Shown: positions 1 to 11,233 of the stretch, piece after piece
Numbering within the stretch: position 1 is the first letter of the stretch
Layout: each line of letters starts with the position of its first letter
Assembly: GCA_019059635.1 (NCBI GenBank)
Contig: JAGVRJ010000006.1
Coordinates: 248,001-312,000 of the forward strand
DNA length: 64,000 nucleotides
Source of the DNA: Proales similis
Lineage: Eukaryota > Rotifera > Eurotatoria > Ploima > Proalidae
Direction of reading: 5' to 3'
Program-made: the position numbers and the translations under genes
The notes under the pieces: model-generated
Told to the model about the DNA's origin: nothing
Databases searched by the model: none
The model's input: only the letters and a program-made list of their open reading frames with translations

Positions 1-638
1 AAACGGCTAGAGGGACGCAGAGACCAAACAACCCAGTATTGAACAATTAATGGCAACACTGGTTTCCACTTTGAGCTATGAGCTGGCTTCTTGTATCCTT
101 TTAGAAGGTTGGTGCTCTAGAAAGACGAAATAAATATCCAAATGAACATTGTTTGTTTCTTATTGATTCGTTCCTTTCGCTGCTTGAAGCACAAAGGAGG
201 ACAAGGCCGAAAAACAATAATAAATGCCTTCTCTTGTCTTAGGTGTTTAAATTCAGGGAGTAAAAATCTTTCCAAACCTCCGCTTATCCAGTTCAAGTTT
301 TATAAAGATCAACCTCAAAGGTGCTTTTAACAAGTCTAATATTTCTCGTGTCTCTCGTGACGGCATGCGAACGAAGTCAACTGAAATGTTTGTTTCATAA
401 ACTGAAGACGAAATAGAAAATCCCCGTGGGCGAGCAGTAAGTAGCAAACTTTGATTGGGCAAGAACCGAAGATCGCAGCATCTTACCAGAGTCGACTAAT
501 CGATTGCCATTTTAAAAAGAGGAAAATTAGTTTGAATGAGCCAATAAGCTCTTCTTCCAATTAACGTTAAAATCGATTTCCTCCACTTTAAAGCTGTCAA
601 ACCGAAACACTTTCATTTAGGAAGCAACCAAACCAGAA
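1..638. other. Left-edge non-coding stretch
   Basis: I see no supportable gene here. The open frames are short, overlap on both strands and lack recognisable protein features. The stretch may hold the tail of a gene beyond the window and the promoter of the GPCR that starts at 639. Confidence 0.5.
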
Positions 639-1862
639 ATGAGCAACAACTCAACAGACGTCAACTCAACCGAGTCCAACTCTTCAAATTGGAGACAGTT
701 CGATTATGAAATGATCGCGCCCTCGTTTGGCTACTTGATCATCTTGATATTCGGATCGTTTGGTACACTCAGCCAACTCGGTGTGCATCCCATCCTCAAC
801 TAATCTGTTTTCAAATCGAAGGCAACGGAATGACGATTGCGAGCACGCTCTGGTTCGACTCGTTGCGCCGGAATCCGACTTATCTGGTGATCATGAATCA
901 GGCGGTCGGGGATCTGCTGGCTAGCTTGTTGGTTCCAGCCTCATGGATTTTTGGTAAAGACAAAAGGCTATGATCTGTCTACTCGTTCACTTATTTAACT
1001 CAATCCAGTCCAGTTTGAGGGAGCACAGTTCCTGCTTGATCTCGACTTCTTGTGCAAGGGTGTTGCCTCCAGCAATTTCGTCTTCTCCGCAGTCTCTCTA
1101 ATCTCGATGAGTTTGCTTGCTTTGAATCGGTGAGTGTCGTTTGATCTCATGTTTGCGCTCTATTAACTCTGACGACTTGTTGCTCGTGTCCAAGTTTATT
1201 GGCCATCGTTCACTCGTCGAGCTTTAAGCGCTGGTTCACAATAAATAAGACGGTTATCTATTGCATCGCAACTTGGATTGCTGCATTTCTGCTTGACGCT
1301 ATCAGCTTCACAGGTGAGAGCGCATCTCAATAGAACAGTTGAAATAGGAATCGATCGATTGTCTTTAGACTTCGGAGGCCGAATCTACGATCCAAACATG
1401 CGATCCTGCTTTTTTGAGAGAGAAAAACAGAGCTACGTGATCTTAATGGTGACCTGCTGCATTGGCTTGCCTTGTCTCGTCATAGTCGCCTGCTATGTCA
1501 GGATCTTTTTTTTTGTGCGAGAGAGCAAAACGCGAGTGCAGTCGAACTGTCAAAAAGAGTTGTTGACCTTGGCCAAGTCTTTGTTCGTCATCTTTTTCGG
1601 CTACTGCATGTGTTGGCTGCCTGTGGGCACTGTGTTCCTCATTGACTATCTGATCGCCTTGCCCTCTTGGATGTTCCTTTACAGCCGACTGCTTGCCTAT
1701 GCCAACTCGGCCATCAATCCCTTGGTCTATTCCCTGACTAATCTGAGCTTGCGCGAGGCCTACAAGTTTTCTCTCCAAAAGCTCTCCTGCTCGCTTGTTT
1801 TCAAGCACTTGCAAGCAAATCGTTTAGAGAGCCGAAGAGAGCCGCACGCAATCTTTTCCTGA
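639..1862 (+). CDS. Class A (rhodopsin-like) GPCR, Tre1/moody/melatonin-like
   Basis: Seven-transmembrane receptor of the plasma membrane, ligand unknown. Five exons join in frame from the ATG at 639, with introns of about 50-70 bp (donors near 760, 954, 1131 and 1314). Exon 1 gives a short N terminus with several Asn-Ser/Thr glycosylation sites and the start of TM1. Exon 2 has the TM1 GN pair and TM2 (NQAVGDLL). The end of TM3 reads LALNR, so NR replaces the usual DRY. The last exon holds TM5, TM6 (CWLP) and TM7 (NSAINPLVY, the NPxxY motif), then a short tail. The NR motif and melatonin-like TM6/TM7 suggest the Tre1/moody group, which is inference. The class A assignment is secure from the motifs. 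Confidence 0.85.
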
Positions 1863-2570
1863 TTAACTGCCGCCCGCAGCTGACTGGCCGCCTCAAAACG
1901 GCTTCTTGTTTATCTCTTTGGCCGGTTCCTCCAGAAACCAAGAATAAATATTCAATCAGACTTTTCATTCTGTTTTGGTGACAGACAAAATCAACGAAGC
2001 ATTCAGTAAGCTGACAAAAATCTTGCCAAAAAAGCGTCCTAAGATCTTTCTCTTGCCAAGTGAAATAGAGTTGGTTTAAGGCCTGAGCTGTTCAGAGAGC
2101 CTGCGTTGGCTTTGATGCACGCCCTCATCGCATGTAGATGATAACGCACAACTAAACGCGCGAACATTGTTCAAAGCTCTATTCTCTTTGCGCTTTTGAA
2201 TCTACTTTTTTCAAAAAGCCTCGACTCTGATCACTTAACAAATCGCACAGTAATTAGATAAACGGTCGACTGCACTCTTACTCTTGTTCGTGCAGAGAAC
2301 GTTCTTATCATTGAATAATTGCTTTGCATTCATTACGCTAACTTGCCTATAAATTCGCGACATCTCTTTTTTCAACTGCGCAAGCAAAATTCATTTTGCT
2401 CATGAGCAATCTGCTGCTATCAGCCAGAGCAGATAAGCGAACTATTCTCTCCTCGACATGTGACAATGAATAATAAAAGGCTTCGTGTTCACTAGAAAAC
2501 ACTAACACAAACACTTCAGTTGAAAAGCAAGGTGAAACATTTATATTCCAACTTGAGCCATAAAATAGAA
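1863..2570. other. Intergenic region with TATA-like element
   Basis: AT-rich spacer between the GPCR and the TPR gene. Apart from the AATAAA at 1943, the only element I can point to is a TATAAA at 2348-2353, about 220 bp before the next ATG. It may be the core promoter of that gene. No coding frame is supported. Confidence 0.4.
1943..1948 (+). terminator. Poly(A) signal AATAAA of the first GPCR
   Basis: A canonical AATAAA hexamer lies about 80 bp downstream of the GPCR stop codon. Confidence 0.55.
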
Positions 2571-4280
2571 ATGGAGGTTCGGAGACTCTCGCTTGAAGAA
2601 ATGCGCCAGAAGCTGGAAGAAGGCAAACAAGAAGAGGCCCAAGATCCTGTTCTCTCCGAGCTCGACCTCACTGGAATGAAATTGACAAAAGTAGACTTTG
2701 CAAGACTGTGGCAGGCAGCGGAAGGTAATCCGCACCTCGTCAACGTAATCGGCCTGACTAAGGAGGCTCAGGACGATTGTGAACATGTAAGCAAACTGGC
2801 CGGACTCGTTCACCAAAATCTGCTGAGAGGAAGGTTCGCCAGCGACCTTGAACACGCCATTCTCTGCTATCATGGCAGATGCTTAGAATCGCATCCGAGT
2901 GGTGCACTCGAGATAACGAGCGATTCGCTCAGTGACGATCAACTTTCAAAGTGCAACGAGATATTAAAGAACTGGACCATAGACAAAGTGATTGACCTGT
3001 CCGAGTCCCTCAACTACAGGGGAGTGCTCTACAAGCACAAGAGGCACCGAAAAATGGTTCTCGTCTCACTCTCTCCCTTATACCTTAACATGAGTGAAGT
3101 TGTCCGAATGGAAAATGGGGCCCGCCTGATCGAATCGTATCAAGAGAAGCTGTCGACCAGACTGATCGAAAAGCTGATTGTCGTGCAGACGATCGCAGAG
3201 ACCTGTGCTGAACTTTGCGAAAAGAGTCGCTGAAACCGAATTTCAGATATCAAAAGGATTTGCTTTGATCGAATTACATCGAGCTCTAAACACATCTTTC
3301 AAGCAGAGTATTTTACTCGGGAGGAAACAATTGGATATCTAAAGGATAATTTAGAATATTTATATGACCAACAGGAATTGAGAACAATTGTATATGGCAT
3401 AAAAATCAAAAATCTAACCCCGCTTGTGCTCAACAAGATAATTGTTAATCTGCAAAAACAGCGATACTCGAGTAAACAGGAACAGAATGAAACCTTGATG
3501 GAGGCCGTTGATTCGGAACAAGAATGGGCTTCAAATGTTCTAATGGAAAGCAGAAGACTCGTCACCATAGTAGTTCAAATGAGCGCCAAAAATCTCGATT
3601 TTGAAATCATGAAGCTCCTTTTTGAAAAGCTTTCAGCACAAGATGTTGAAAATGAAATAAAAGAGAAAGGTTTCAATGAGCAATTACGGGCCCTGGAATC
3701 CAACAGAGTACTGGAGATTGAAGACGTAAATAAGAAGATTTTCAAAATACACTTGGAAAGCCAAAGTGTGCTGAAGAGACAACTGAGCAACAGAGGACAA
3801 TTAAATGAAAATCAGTCTCTTTGGGTGCTGTTGGACAATTTAAAAGACTTAGATAATCTATCTGTAGAGAAAAAGTATAATTGGAGTAAAAAAATCGAAC
3901 CGCATGCATTGAAAATACTAAACGATTTCGAAGGAATAATATTAACAGAAAAGGTAATATCCACATTAGAGTATATGAAAAAAATATTCAAGATCCTTGC
4001 AAACTATAACGGATTGATAAAATGTGAAAACATAATTCTCTCACAAAGAAAGTCAAACTACGGCGAAAACCATCCCGACGTTGCAGCCAGTTACAACAAC
4101 ATTGGAAATTCACTTTACCGTATGGACAAATACCAAGAGGCGTTGGATATCTACCAAAAGGCCCTCAAGATCCGGCTAGAGACTCTGGGCAAGAACCATC
4201 CCGACGTTGCAGCCAGTTACAACAACATTTTTGAATGCCGCCATAGTATTCGAGCCATTGAGTCCTCTTGCTCAGTTTAA
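2571..4280 (+). CDS. TPR protein (kinesin-light-chain-like repeats) with in-frame stop; possibly a decaying gene
   Basis: One reading frame runs from the ATG at 2571 to the TAA at 4278-4280, broken by a single in-frame TGA at 3231-3233. A 42-nt intron (3205-3246, GT...TTTCAG, a multiple of three) would remove the stop and keep the frame; otherwise this is a broken gene. The first roughly 420 residues are charged and helical and I do not recognise them. Near the C terminus is one complete 42-residue TPR of the kinesin-light-chain type (NHPDVAASYNNIG then YQEALDIYQKALKIRLE). The second repeat begins with the same HPDVAASYNNI and then turns into unrelated sequence and stops. Codons are much richer in A and T (AAA, ATA, TTA) than in neighbouring genes. 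Such repeats usually come in long arrays, so the array looks cut. Function is unknown; TPRs suggest protein binding. Confidence 0.55.
4069..4230 (+). repeat. Direct repeat of the TPR coding unit
   Basis: A 36-nt block starting aaccatcccgacg occurs at about 4069 and again, identical, at about 4195, 126 nt (42 codons) apart. It encodes the start of two successive TPR units. Identity at nucleotide level implies a recent repeat duplication, or the surviving edge of a longer homogenised array. Confidence 0.7.
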
Positions 4281-4817
4281 TAGTTTTTATTGTAACCGTT
4301 TTTTTTTCAATCGCTAGAATATTACACTCTTTGCCTGGGGCTTTCGTTTTTTTGTCGGGTCAATCGAAATGGAACTGTTGTAGCTCCTTGAAAGGCGATT
4401 AACATTTGATTTGTGCTTTTAATGATACAGCAAGCAGGAAAATAAAGAGCGCCAACCGGGCTATATGGCGCATTCAAAGGCAATGAATCAATCTTGAGCT
4501 CATGATTTACAAGCCAGTCGACACTCTGGCATTACATAATTTGCGTAATAATGCGGTCTGGTGGTTGTCATGGCTCGATAACAGATCGAACAAACATTTC
4601 TGCCATGGCGCAGCATTAAATTATTGATTGCGAACATTCTGGAGCGACACCGGCGGCGGGCAAAGTTTCACAGCTTGGGCCAATAACGAAAGAAAGGGAA
4701 CTGATCGCATTCGCAGTTGCGGCGCTTATTCTTCTATTTCGTTTGTTTCCAAATGTGTCTGGCCGTGTCTACTGAGTACTGAATAAAGGCGCAGTGCCTC
4801 TTGATCGTCTCTTCAAA
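4281..4817. other. Intergenic region
   Basis: No coding frame or RNA gene is recognisable. It presumably contains the 3' end of the TPR gene transcript and the promoter of the phospholipase D gene. Confidence 0.45.
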
Positions 4818-7800
4818 ATGAGATTTCGTCGCAATAAAAAACGTACAAGCGTCCAGATTGATACGATCGCCTCTGGTCTCATTTGTTTCTCATTCTAGCC
4901 GGCCTGAACGGAGTCGAGATCGAAGACGAGGCCGACACCGAGTTTCTCGACTTTGAGCCGTTGCCTTTCACCGACTACGATCTGTTCAATGTGAGTCCAG
5001 GTAATGCTGTCCGCCCTGTTCAAATGAACCGCTTGATCCTGAGTGGCGAGCAGATCCCAGCTGCATGAGAATCCACTTGAACGCTTATGCAACGAACAAG
5101 CAAGTGCTGGTGCCCAAGAAGCAGATCAAGGTCGAAGTGAAGGCCGAGCGCAAGTCTATCCAACACGTCCTTCATCCTTACACGTAAGAGAGACAGAGAT
5201 CTCAGCTCTTAATCCGTTTTTGTTGTCTCTCCGATCGGCTCATGGCGTCCATTTCAAAGCTTCTTTTTCACATTCACGCACAACAAAACCACATGGACGG
5301 TGAGTCACAACTTCAAACGCGTCAAAGAGCTGCATCGAATTCTGAGCCGAGTCGCCAAGGCCGAGTTGGGCATCTCTTGCGCCGACATTCCAAAGTAACG
5401 GTTTTTTTTATCGACCAAGTCTATTCGACAACACATTTTGCAATTGCTCTGTTTCGCCATCTCTGACCTGACCAGAGAGCGGATCAAATCAGATTGGCCC
5501 GTAAGTGCACATTTCGATCGTCGCTGCCTCCATTCTCAACGTTTCTCGCATTCAAAGTTGTTTCCGCTCAAAAGCGACGGCCACCTCGCCGAGGAGAAGA
5601 TCGGCGCTCGCTGTGTAAGTAAATTCATGCATCGCCTCTGGCCGACGGAAGATTTGACGCGGAGAAAAACAGAAAAACCTGGCCACGTACTTTGAACGCT
5701 TGCTCACCTATCCGCCTTATCGCAACCATCCGGCAGTGCATCAGTTCATGCGCGTGTCGCCTCTCTCGTTCACAACCGGCCTGGGACCGAGCCGCTTGGA
5801 GGGCGTAGTGCTCAAGGACACGGGCGAGAAGACCGACTTTGACTGCTTGAGTCGAATGAGCAACTGCTGCGGTCTGCTGAAATGGTGCTTCAACAAACGC
5901 TGGCTGTGTCTCAAAGACACTTACCTCGTCTATTTGATACCGGAAAAGAACCAGGCGGCCGGCTTTGTGATGCTGGTCGATCGCTGGTTCGAGTGCCGGC
6001 CCAAGATCAAGCTCGGCTCGTACCACGCGCTGCAGGTGAAAAACTCGCAGCGCAAAATGGTGCTCAGCTTTGACACTGGCCACGAGCAGAGAGAGTGGGA
6101 GGAGAAGATAAATGAGATGGTGAAGACGAGCGGGCGTCCGTTCAACGACGCCCAGCTGCTCTTGTTCGAGTCGTTTGCCCCGAGGCGAGACAATCAGCTC
6201 TGCCGCTGGTACGTAAACGCCGCCCAGTACATGGAGCAGGCGATGCTGGCGATCAGCAGCGCCAAAGAGGAGATATTCATCGCCGACTGGTGGCTCTGTC
6301 CGGAGCTCTTTCTCAAGCGGCCCACCGACGACCTGCAGTACCGGCTGGATAAGCTGCTGCTGAAGAAGGCGCGCGAGGGCGTCAAGGTCTACGTGCTGCT
6401 CTACAAAGAGATTGCGATCGCGCTCAAGCTGCACTCGCTGCGCACTCGTCACATTCTCACCGAGAACGGCACCAATGCGAACGTGCGCGTTCTCCGCCAT
6501 CCGGACCATTTCTTCAACGGCGTCTTTCTCTGGTCGCATCACGAAAAGTTCCTCGTCGTCGACCAGAGCGTCGCCTTTCTCGGCGGCATCGACCTCTGCT
6601 ACGGCCGATGGGACAACGACGCCCACAGTCTGGTCGACCTTGGCCTCCTGCATAACAAACTCGAGCTCGATCTGCCCGCCGGCAAGTCGCCTCTTTTGCC
6701 CACCCAGTCCGACTCTAAGGTTTGCTTGCATCCTCTCCTCCTGTTTTTTTTAAACTTTTTTTTTATTTTATTTTTCACGCGTCCGCTGTTCAGCTCGCCG
6801 AAGCAGGCAAGTCGAATCTGGCCGCGCTGAGCCGAAGCAACAAGTACCAGCATTCGCATCAGTACATTTCGGCAATAATCAGAAGCAACCAGCGTCTGTA
6901 CGGCTCGAGCAGAGAGAACGACATGAGAATAGTCAGAGCGTTCACCAAAGGCAACGGCGCTCGTCAAATGAACACCAGAGCGTTTGTCGAAGGCAGCAAG
7001 CCGGTGGCCACCACTCGAACCACCGAAATTCGAAAGAAGCTGAATCAGCTCAAAGACACGTCCAAGATGCGCTTGTCAAAGAAGAGCTCTTACTCGCCAG
7101 GTGAGTGGCTGTCCTCGCGAGCTGGCTTGCTCTTGTCTCACCAATTGGGGCTTGTAGGCATCGGAGGCAGCACCGAAAGCATGCAGCCGAGTAAGAAGGG
7201 CGGTGGCGGCAAAGTTTCGCCCGTGGCCAACGGGGTCGCCAAACGGGTGGGCCAAGTCAAATGGGTGACGTCCAAGAAGGAGATGATGGAGAACCGAAAG
7301 TACCCGACAATATCAAAGCTGCTGGGAGGCTTGGCGGGTACACCGGCCAGAGCCACCGACTTGGACAGTGATGTCTACGACCAATGGGACGACAGTCGAA
7401 CGCGGCTGAACGAAGCGTTCGACGAGGCACTCGACCCGAACGCTCAGCACTGCCTGTGGGTGGGCAAGGACTATGCCAACGTTTACAGAGAAGATTTCAA
7501 GGACGTTCAAGAGTACTACAAAGGTAGGCTGGTCAAGTCGAGTCCTGAATTGAACTTTTCGCTCCGCCAAGTCAAGACCAGTTCGATCGGACCAAAGTGC
7601 CGCGGATGCCATGGCGAGATCAAGGTGCCATGCTGATCGGCGAGAGTGCACGTGATCTGGCTCGACACTTCATCCAACGCTGGAACCAGTGCAAAGTGAG
7701 TTCTACCTTTGTTATTTTTGCAACTTGACTCATGACCGGCAGCCAGCTCGAGCAAATTCCGCTGCTGGACAGCTACCCGTACCTGCTGCCCAAGACCTAC

Positions 7801-9228
7801 TCGGAGCCGGTTGACTACGACTACGGCCAGTGGTTCTCGGACGAGATCTACAAGTGCCAAGTGCAGGTGAGATTTGACCGTGAATCGCGTTTATGGCGCC
7901 AATAAACGCCAATTGGCGTCAGATTGTGCGCTCTGTGGACGATTGGTCGGCGGGCGTGGACAAGACCGAATGCTCAATTCTGAACGCCTACTGCGACCTG
8001 ATCAGGAAAGCGGAAAAATACATTTACATTGAGGTAAGGCATACGAATGGCGGCCAGCGGTGCTCTCAGTCTTGGTCAATTTTGATTAGAATCAGTTCTT
8101 CATCACGACCACGGACGCGAGTAGAGACGGCGACGTGAAAAACGAAATTGGCCGCGCGATTGCTGAGCGCATAAGACAAGCGCATGAGTAAGTATCTTTC
8201 TCTGCTCAGAAGAAGCCTCTCAGACGGAATGCTGAACGCTTTAAAGAAAAAAGGAAACGTTCAAGGTGTACGTGGTGCTGCCCTTGTTGCCCGGCTTCGA
8301 TCGGATAAATGCCATCAAGGCCGTTCAGTACTTTAACTTGCGCTCGATTGTGTTTGGCGAACAGTCCATATTCAACTATCTCAAGCGAGCTGGTAAGCGT
8401 GCGTCTCTCGTTCAGAGTCGAGTCTTAATCCCAGGTCCTCTGGTTGCTCAAGGCGTCGACAATCCGTCCGAGTACATCACATTCCACGGCATGCGCAACT
8501 GGGCCATTCTGATGGGCAAGCTCGTGCAGGAGATTGTCTACGTTCATTCGAAGCTGATGATAGTCGACGACAAACACGTGATATGCGGCTCGGCCAACAT
8601 AAACGACCGGAGCATGATCGGCAAGCGCGACTCCGAAGTGGCCGCCGTCATCCAGGACCAGGAGTTCGTCGAGATAGGCGCCCAGCGCACCCGGGTTGGC
8701 AAGTACGCCTTCTCGCTGCGACAAAAAGTGTTCAAGTAAGCCGCCTTTGTTTAATTTTTCCACTTTCCATTCACAGCCAATCGAGCAGGCTTCACTTGGG
8801 CATCGAACAAACTCAAAAGCAATGGACGGACATTGTCGACTGCGCCTCCGACCACTTCTACAAGACATTTCGGTCTATCTCGCGTCAGAACACGCTCGTC
8901 TATGACGAGGTCTTCAAATGCCTGCCGTCCGACAACATAAAGAACTTTGCCGACTTGAAGAACTACGCCAAGCAAGAGGCGTTGTGCCGCACCAATCCAC
9001 TCGAGGTATTCCTCCCTTCCCCTCTCTCTCTCTCTCCCCCTCCCTTCCTCTCTCTCTTTTTCTCTACGCCGATCATAATGCGGTTTGTTTAAGGGCAAGC
9101 TGCAGCTGGAAAAGTTCGTCACCGGCCTTGTAGTCGACTTTCCGCTTCAGTTTCTCTCCGCCGAGAAGAACTTTTTCCCGGACGTGGTCACACCCGAAGG
9201 AATCGTTCCCACCGAAATGTGGACTTGA
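4818..9228 (+). CDS. Pld: Phospholipase D (PLD1/2 type, PX-PH-HKD-HKD)
   Basis: Hydrolyses phosphatidylcholine to phosphatidic acid and choline at membranes. About 15 exons splice in frame. A short first exon from the ATG at 4818 joins through a 56-bp intron (4843-4898) to an acidic exon; this start is my best reading rather than certain. The PX domain lies at about 5056-5400 ([17 protein letters not shown]). The PH domain follows in the large exon ([19 protein letters not shown]). The first catalytic motif is HHEKFLVVD near 6540 and the second HSKLMIVDD near 8550, with GSANINDRS after it. The RMPW and [15 protein letters not shown] block near 7600-7680 is a PLD signature. The loop between the HKD halves is long (about 6790-7500) and basic, as in PLD1. 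The end, PTEMWT, matches the conserved PLD C terminus that is needed for activity. Confidence 0.93.
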
Positions 9229-9615
9229 CCCCTCTCTTTCCTATTTGCTTCTTTTTTTGCTCATTTTAGACAAAACTGATCCACCGATGCTTGTTTCAAA
9301 ATTTGACCATTTTAATCACATAAAATTCGCGCTTCTTTCTCCTCTCCTGTCTTTTTCTTGCTCTTTCAAATGCTCAGCCTCTGCAAGAAGGCACGCAGGC
9401 GGATCTGCTGTCTGTGATCATTCAATCAAACCAGCCGAGAGCTGGCCAAGAGTCGAATTTTAGCTGCCAAAAACGTTGAATGGCAGCGGCGGCTCTAAAA
9501 TAAAAAAGAGGTGCGAGCAGCGCGAACGATCGAAATCGATTGAAAATGCGAACAGAAATGACTGAAAATCAGAAAAGAAATGAGCCAGATTGAAATGATG
9601 CTGGTGAATTGAAAC
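9229..9615. other. Pld 3' region with poly(A) signal
   Basis: T-rich stretch downstream of Pld. An AATAAA at 9499-9504 is a plausible polyadenylation signal. The short open frame here has no transmembrane or domain pattern and is not called. Confidence 0.45.
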
Positions 9616-10447
9616 ATGCGCTTTGGGCTCCGTTTGTTCTGTTGCTTGTTGATTTGCGTGCCCCAGGCAACAGCTTACTTTGACATTTATCGTTTGTTTT
9701 GTGCACCGAACCTGTTCGATTGCTCAATGTTGTTCTATATAACCAACCTCTACCAAGTGGAGATTACATTGAGCAATGAATCCAAAAGGCTGAGCTAATC
9801 ACCACAGCGCGTGCGCAATTGTGATGATCGTCTCCGTTATCTTCAGCGTAGGCTTTCTCTTCTTCAACGAGGAAAGAACCTTGCCTGAGCTGGATATCGA
9901 GCCCGGTTTCAGGCATCTCATGCATAATCAGGATTTCATGCCCACGTCTGCGTTGAGCTGGATTGGCCTCTCGTTCTACTTCATCTGCGTGTTTTACAAC
10001 GATCTCGTGTCGGTGGTGATCGAGACCGGCATCGACCTTAAGCTGCTCAGTGTGATGCGCACCAACGCGGCCAAGTCACAGGCGATCGGGCAAAGTCAAA
10101 AGGCGAAAGAAAAGTCGCAGAAAAGCCTCTCTCGAATGATCCTGCTCAAAAGTGTGCTTCAAATTGTGCTCAAGCTGCCGCACACGGTCGTCTCCACGTA
10201 CGCGAGCTACCAGATTCTGCACTACAATCTGGCCGGTCACGAGTTTGACCATTCGCTCTGGCTGTCCAAGATCTGCTTCTTTGCAGTCGACCGCTTCGAC
10301 TCGGCCTGCATAAATCTGACGCAAATCACCGACTCGATCGCCGCCTTTGCCTACTCGCTCAACTTTCTCCTCCTCTACAAATTCAATCGAGACTTCAGAG
10401 ACGCGTTCGTCTCCATGGCCTCATGCTTCAAGCCGGGCCGCAAATGA
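9616..10447 (+). CDS. GPCR-like receptor, partial or truncated model
   Basis: The clear coding part is about 9804-10447, which opens with a hydrophobic helix, then has a helix with FYFICVFYNDLVSVV, a basic loop with many Lys/Ser/Gln, a helix SVLQIVLKLPHTVV, and a last helix ending NFLLLYKFNRDFRDAF. This order fits TM4-TM7 of a class A peptide-receptor-like GPCR. Upstream, an ATG at 9616 opens a frame of 60 codons whose start looks like a signal peptide or TM1. I could not join it to the second block with a strong splice donor, and TM2-TM3 are not visible. It may be a truncated receptor, a pseudogene, or a gene with an exon I failed to place. Confidence 0.45.
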
Positions 10448-11233
10448 GCCAAGCGCGATTTTATCAGCCAACCGTTGAGTCAAATTTTCGACGCTTTTAT
10501 TTGACATTCGCAATTTGTTTATTAGTTGTCTCTCTCGCTCTCCCTTCGTCTGTGTGTTTATCGCTTTAATGCTTTTTATATAATAAGTCAATTCTGCGCT
10601 GTTTTTCTGCCGCTCGCGTCGGTGCGGGCTGCTTGCTAAATTTTGTTTGCCAAGTCAAATTGCCGATAGGTGAAGCCAAATGACCAAAATGAATGAGAAG
10701 AGCGCGGCGAATAGGAACATCTTACGAAAATAAATAGACTAAAAAAAAAAGGTCAATAGAAGAAGAAGATGAAAAGAAAACAGAGAGAGAGGGAAGAGGA
10801 GGAGAAGAAGCAAGAAAAGAGGCCGTGACGGCCAAGTGAGCGGTGCAAGTCAAATAGAATCTGTAGAGGCATGGGAGCAGAGCCAAAGGCTAAAGCAGAG
10901 CTAAAGAGTTGAGCCAAAGGACTGTGAGAGCTGGTGGACAGAAGAAGATTCGACTTTGATCGGTTCGGGTGTTGTGGCTCTGGGTTGGTGGGGAAGCGTT
11001 TGCACAATGTCTTGGTAAAATTGGTAAATTATAGCTTGAACGATGATCTTGACAATTGTCTGGTGACGATTTGAGAGAAGAGAGAAGAAAAAAAAAATGC
11101 CTCAAATTTGCTCTGCTGGTCGACGAGAGGTTGTGAGCTGGCTTGGATGGGTTGGAGGGGCGGTTGTGTCTGCTGGTCGATTGATGGACTGTAGTTGTCT
11201 TTGACGGCTGAGGATTTACGACGGCGGACGCAC
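10448..11233. other. Convergent 3' regions with purine-rich tract
   Basis: This spacer lies between the ends of the GPCR-like gene (+) and delta-COP (-). AATAAA at 10729-10734 could serve the + gene. The run at about 10741-10830 is almost pure A/G (AAGAAG, GAGAGA, GAGGAG) and is low complexity. No gene is supported. Confidence 0.5.

Noticed and set aside
3231-3233. TGA as a selenocysteine codon
   Set aside because: The surrounding residues match no selenoprotein family, and I see no SECIS-like element. A short intron or plain gene decay is simpler.
5625-6731. Long open frame on the minus strand (about 368 codons)
   Set aside because: It lies antisense to the Pld catalytic exon, which has clear PX/PH/HKD motifs on the plus strand. 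The antisense frame has no domain pattern and is a by-product of GC-biased codons.
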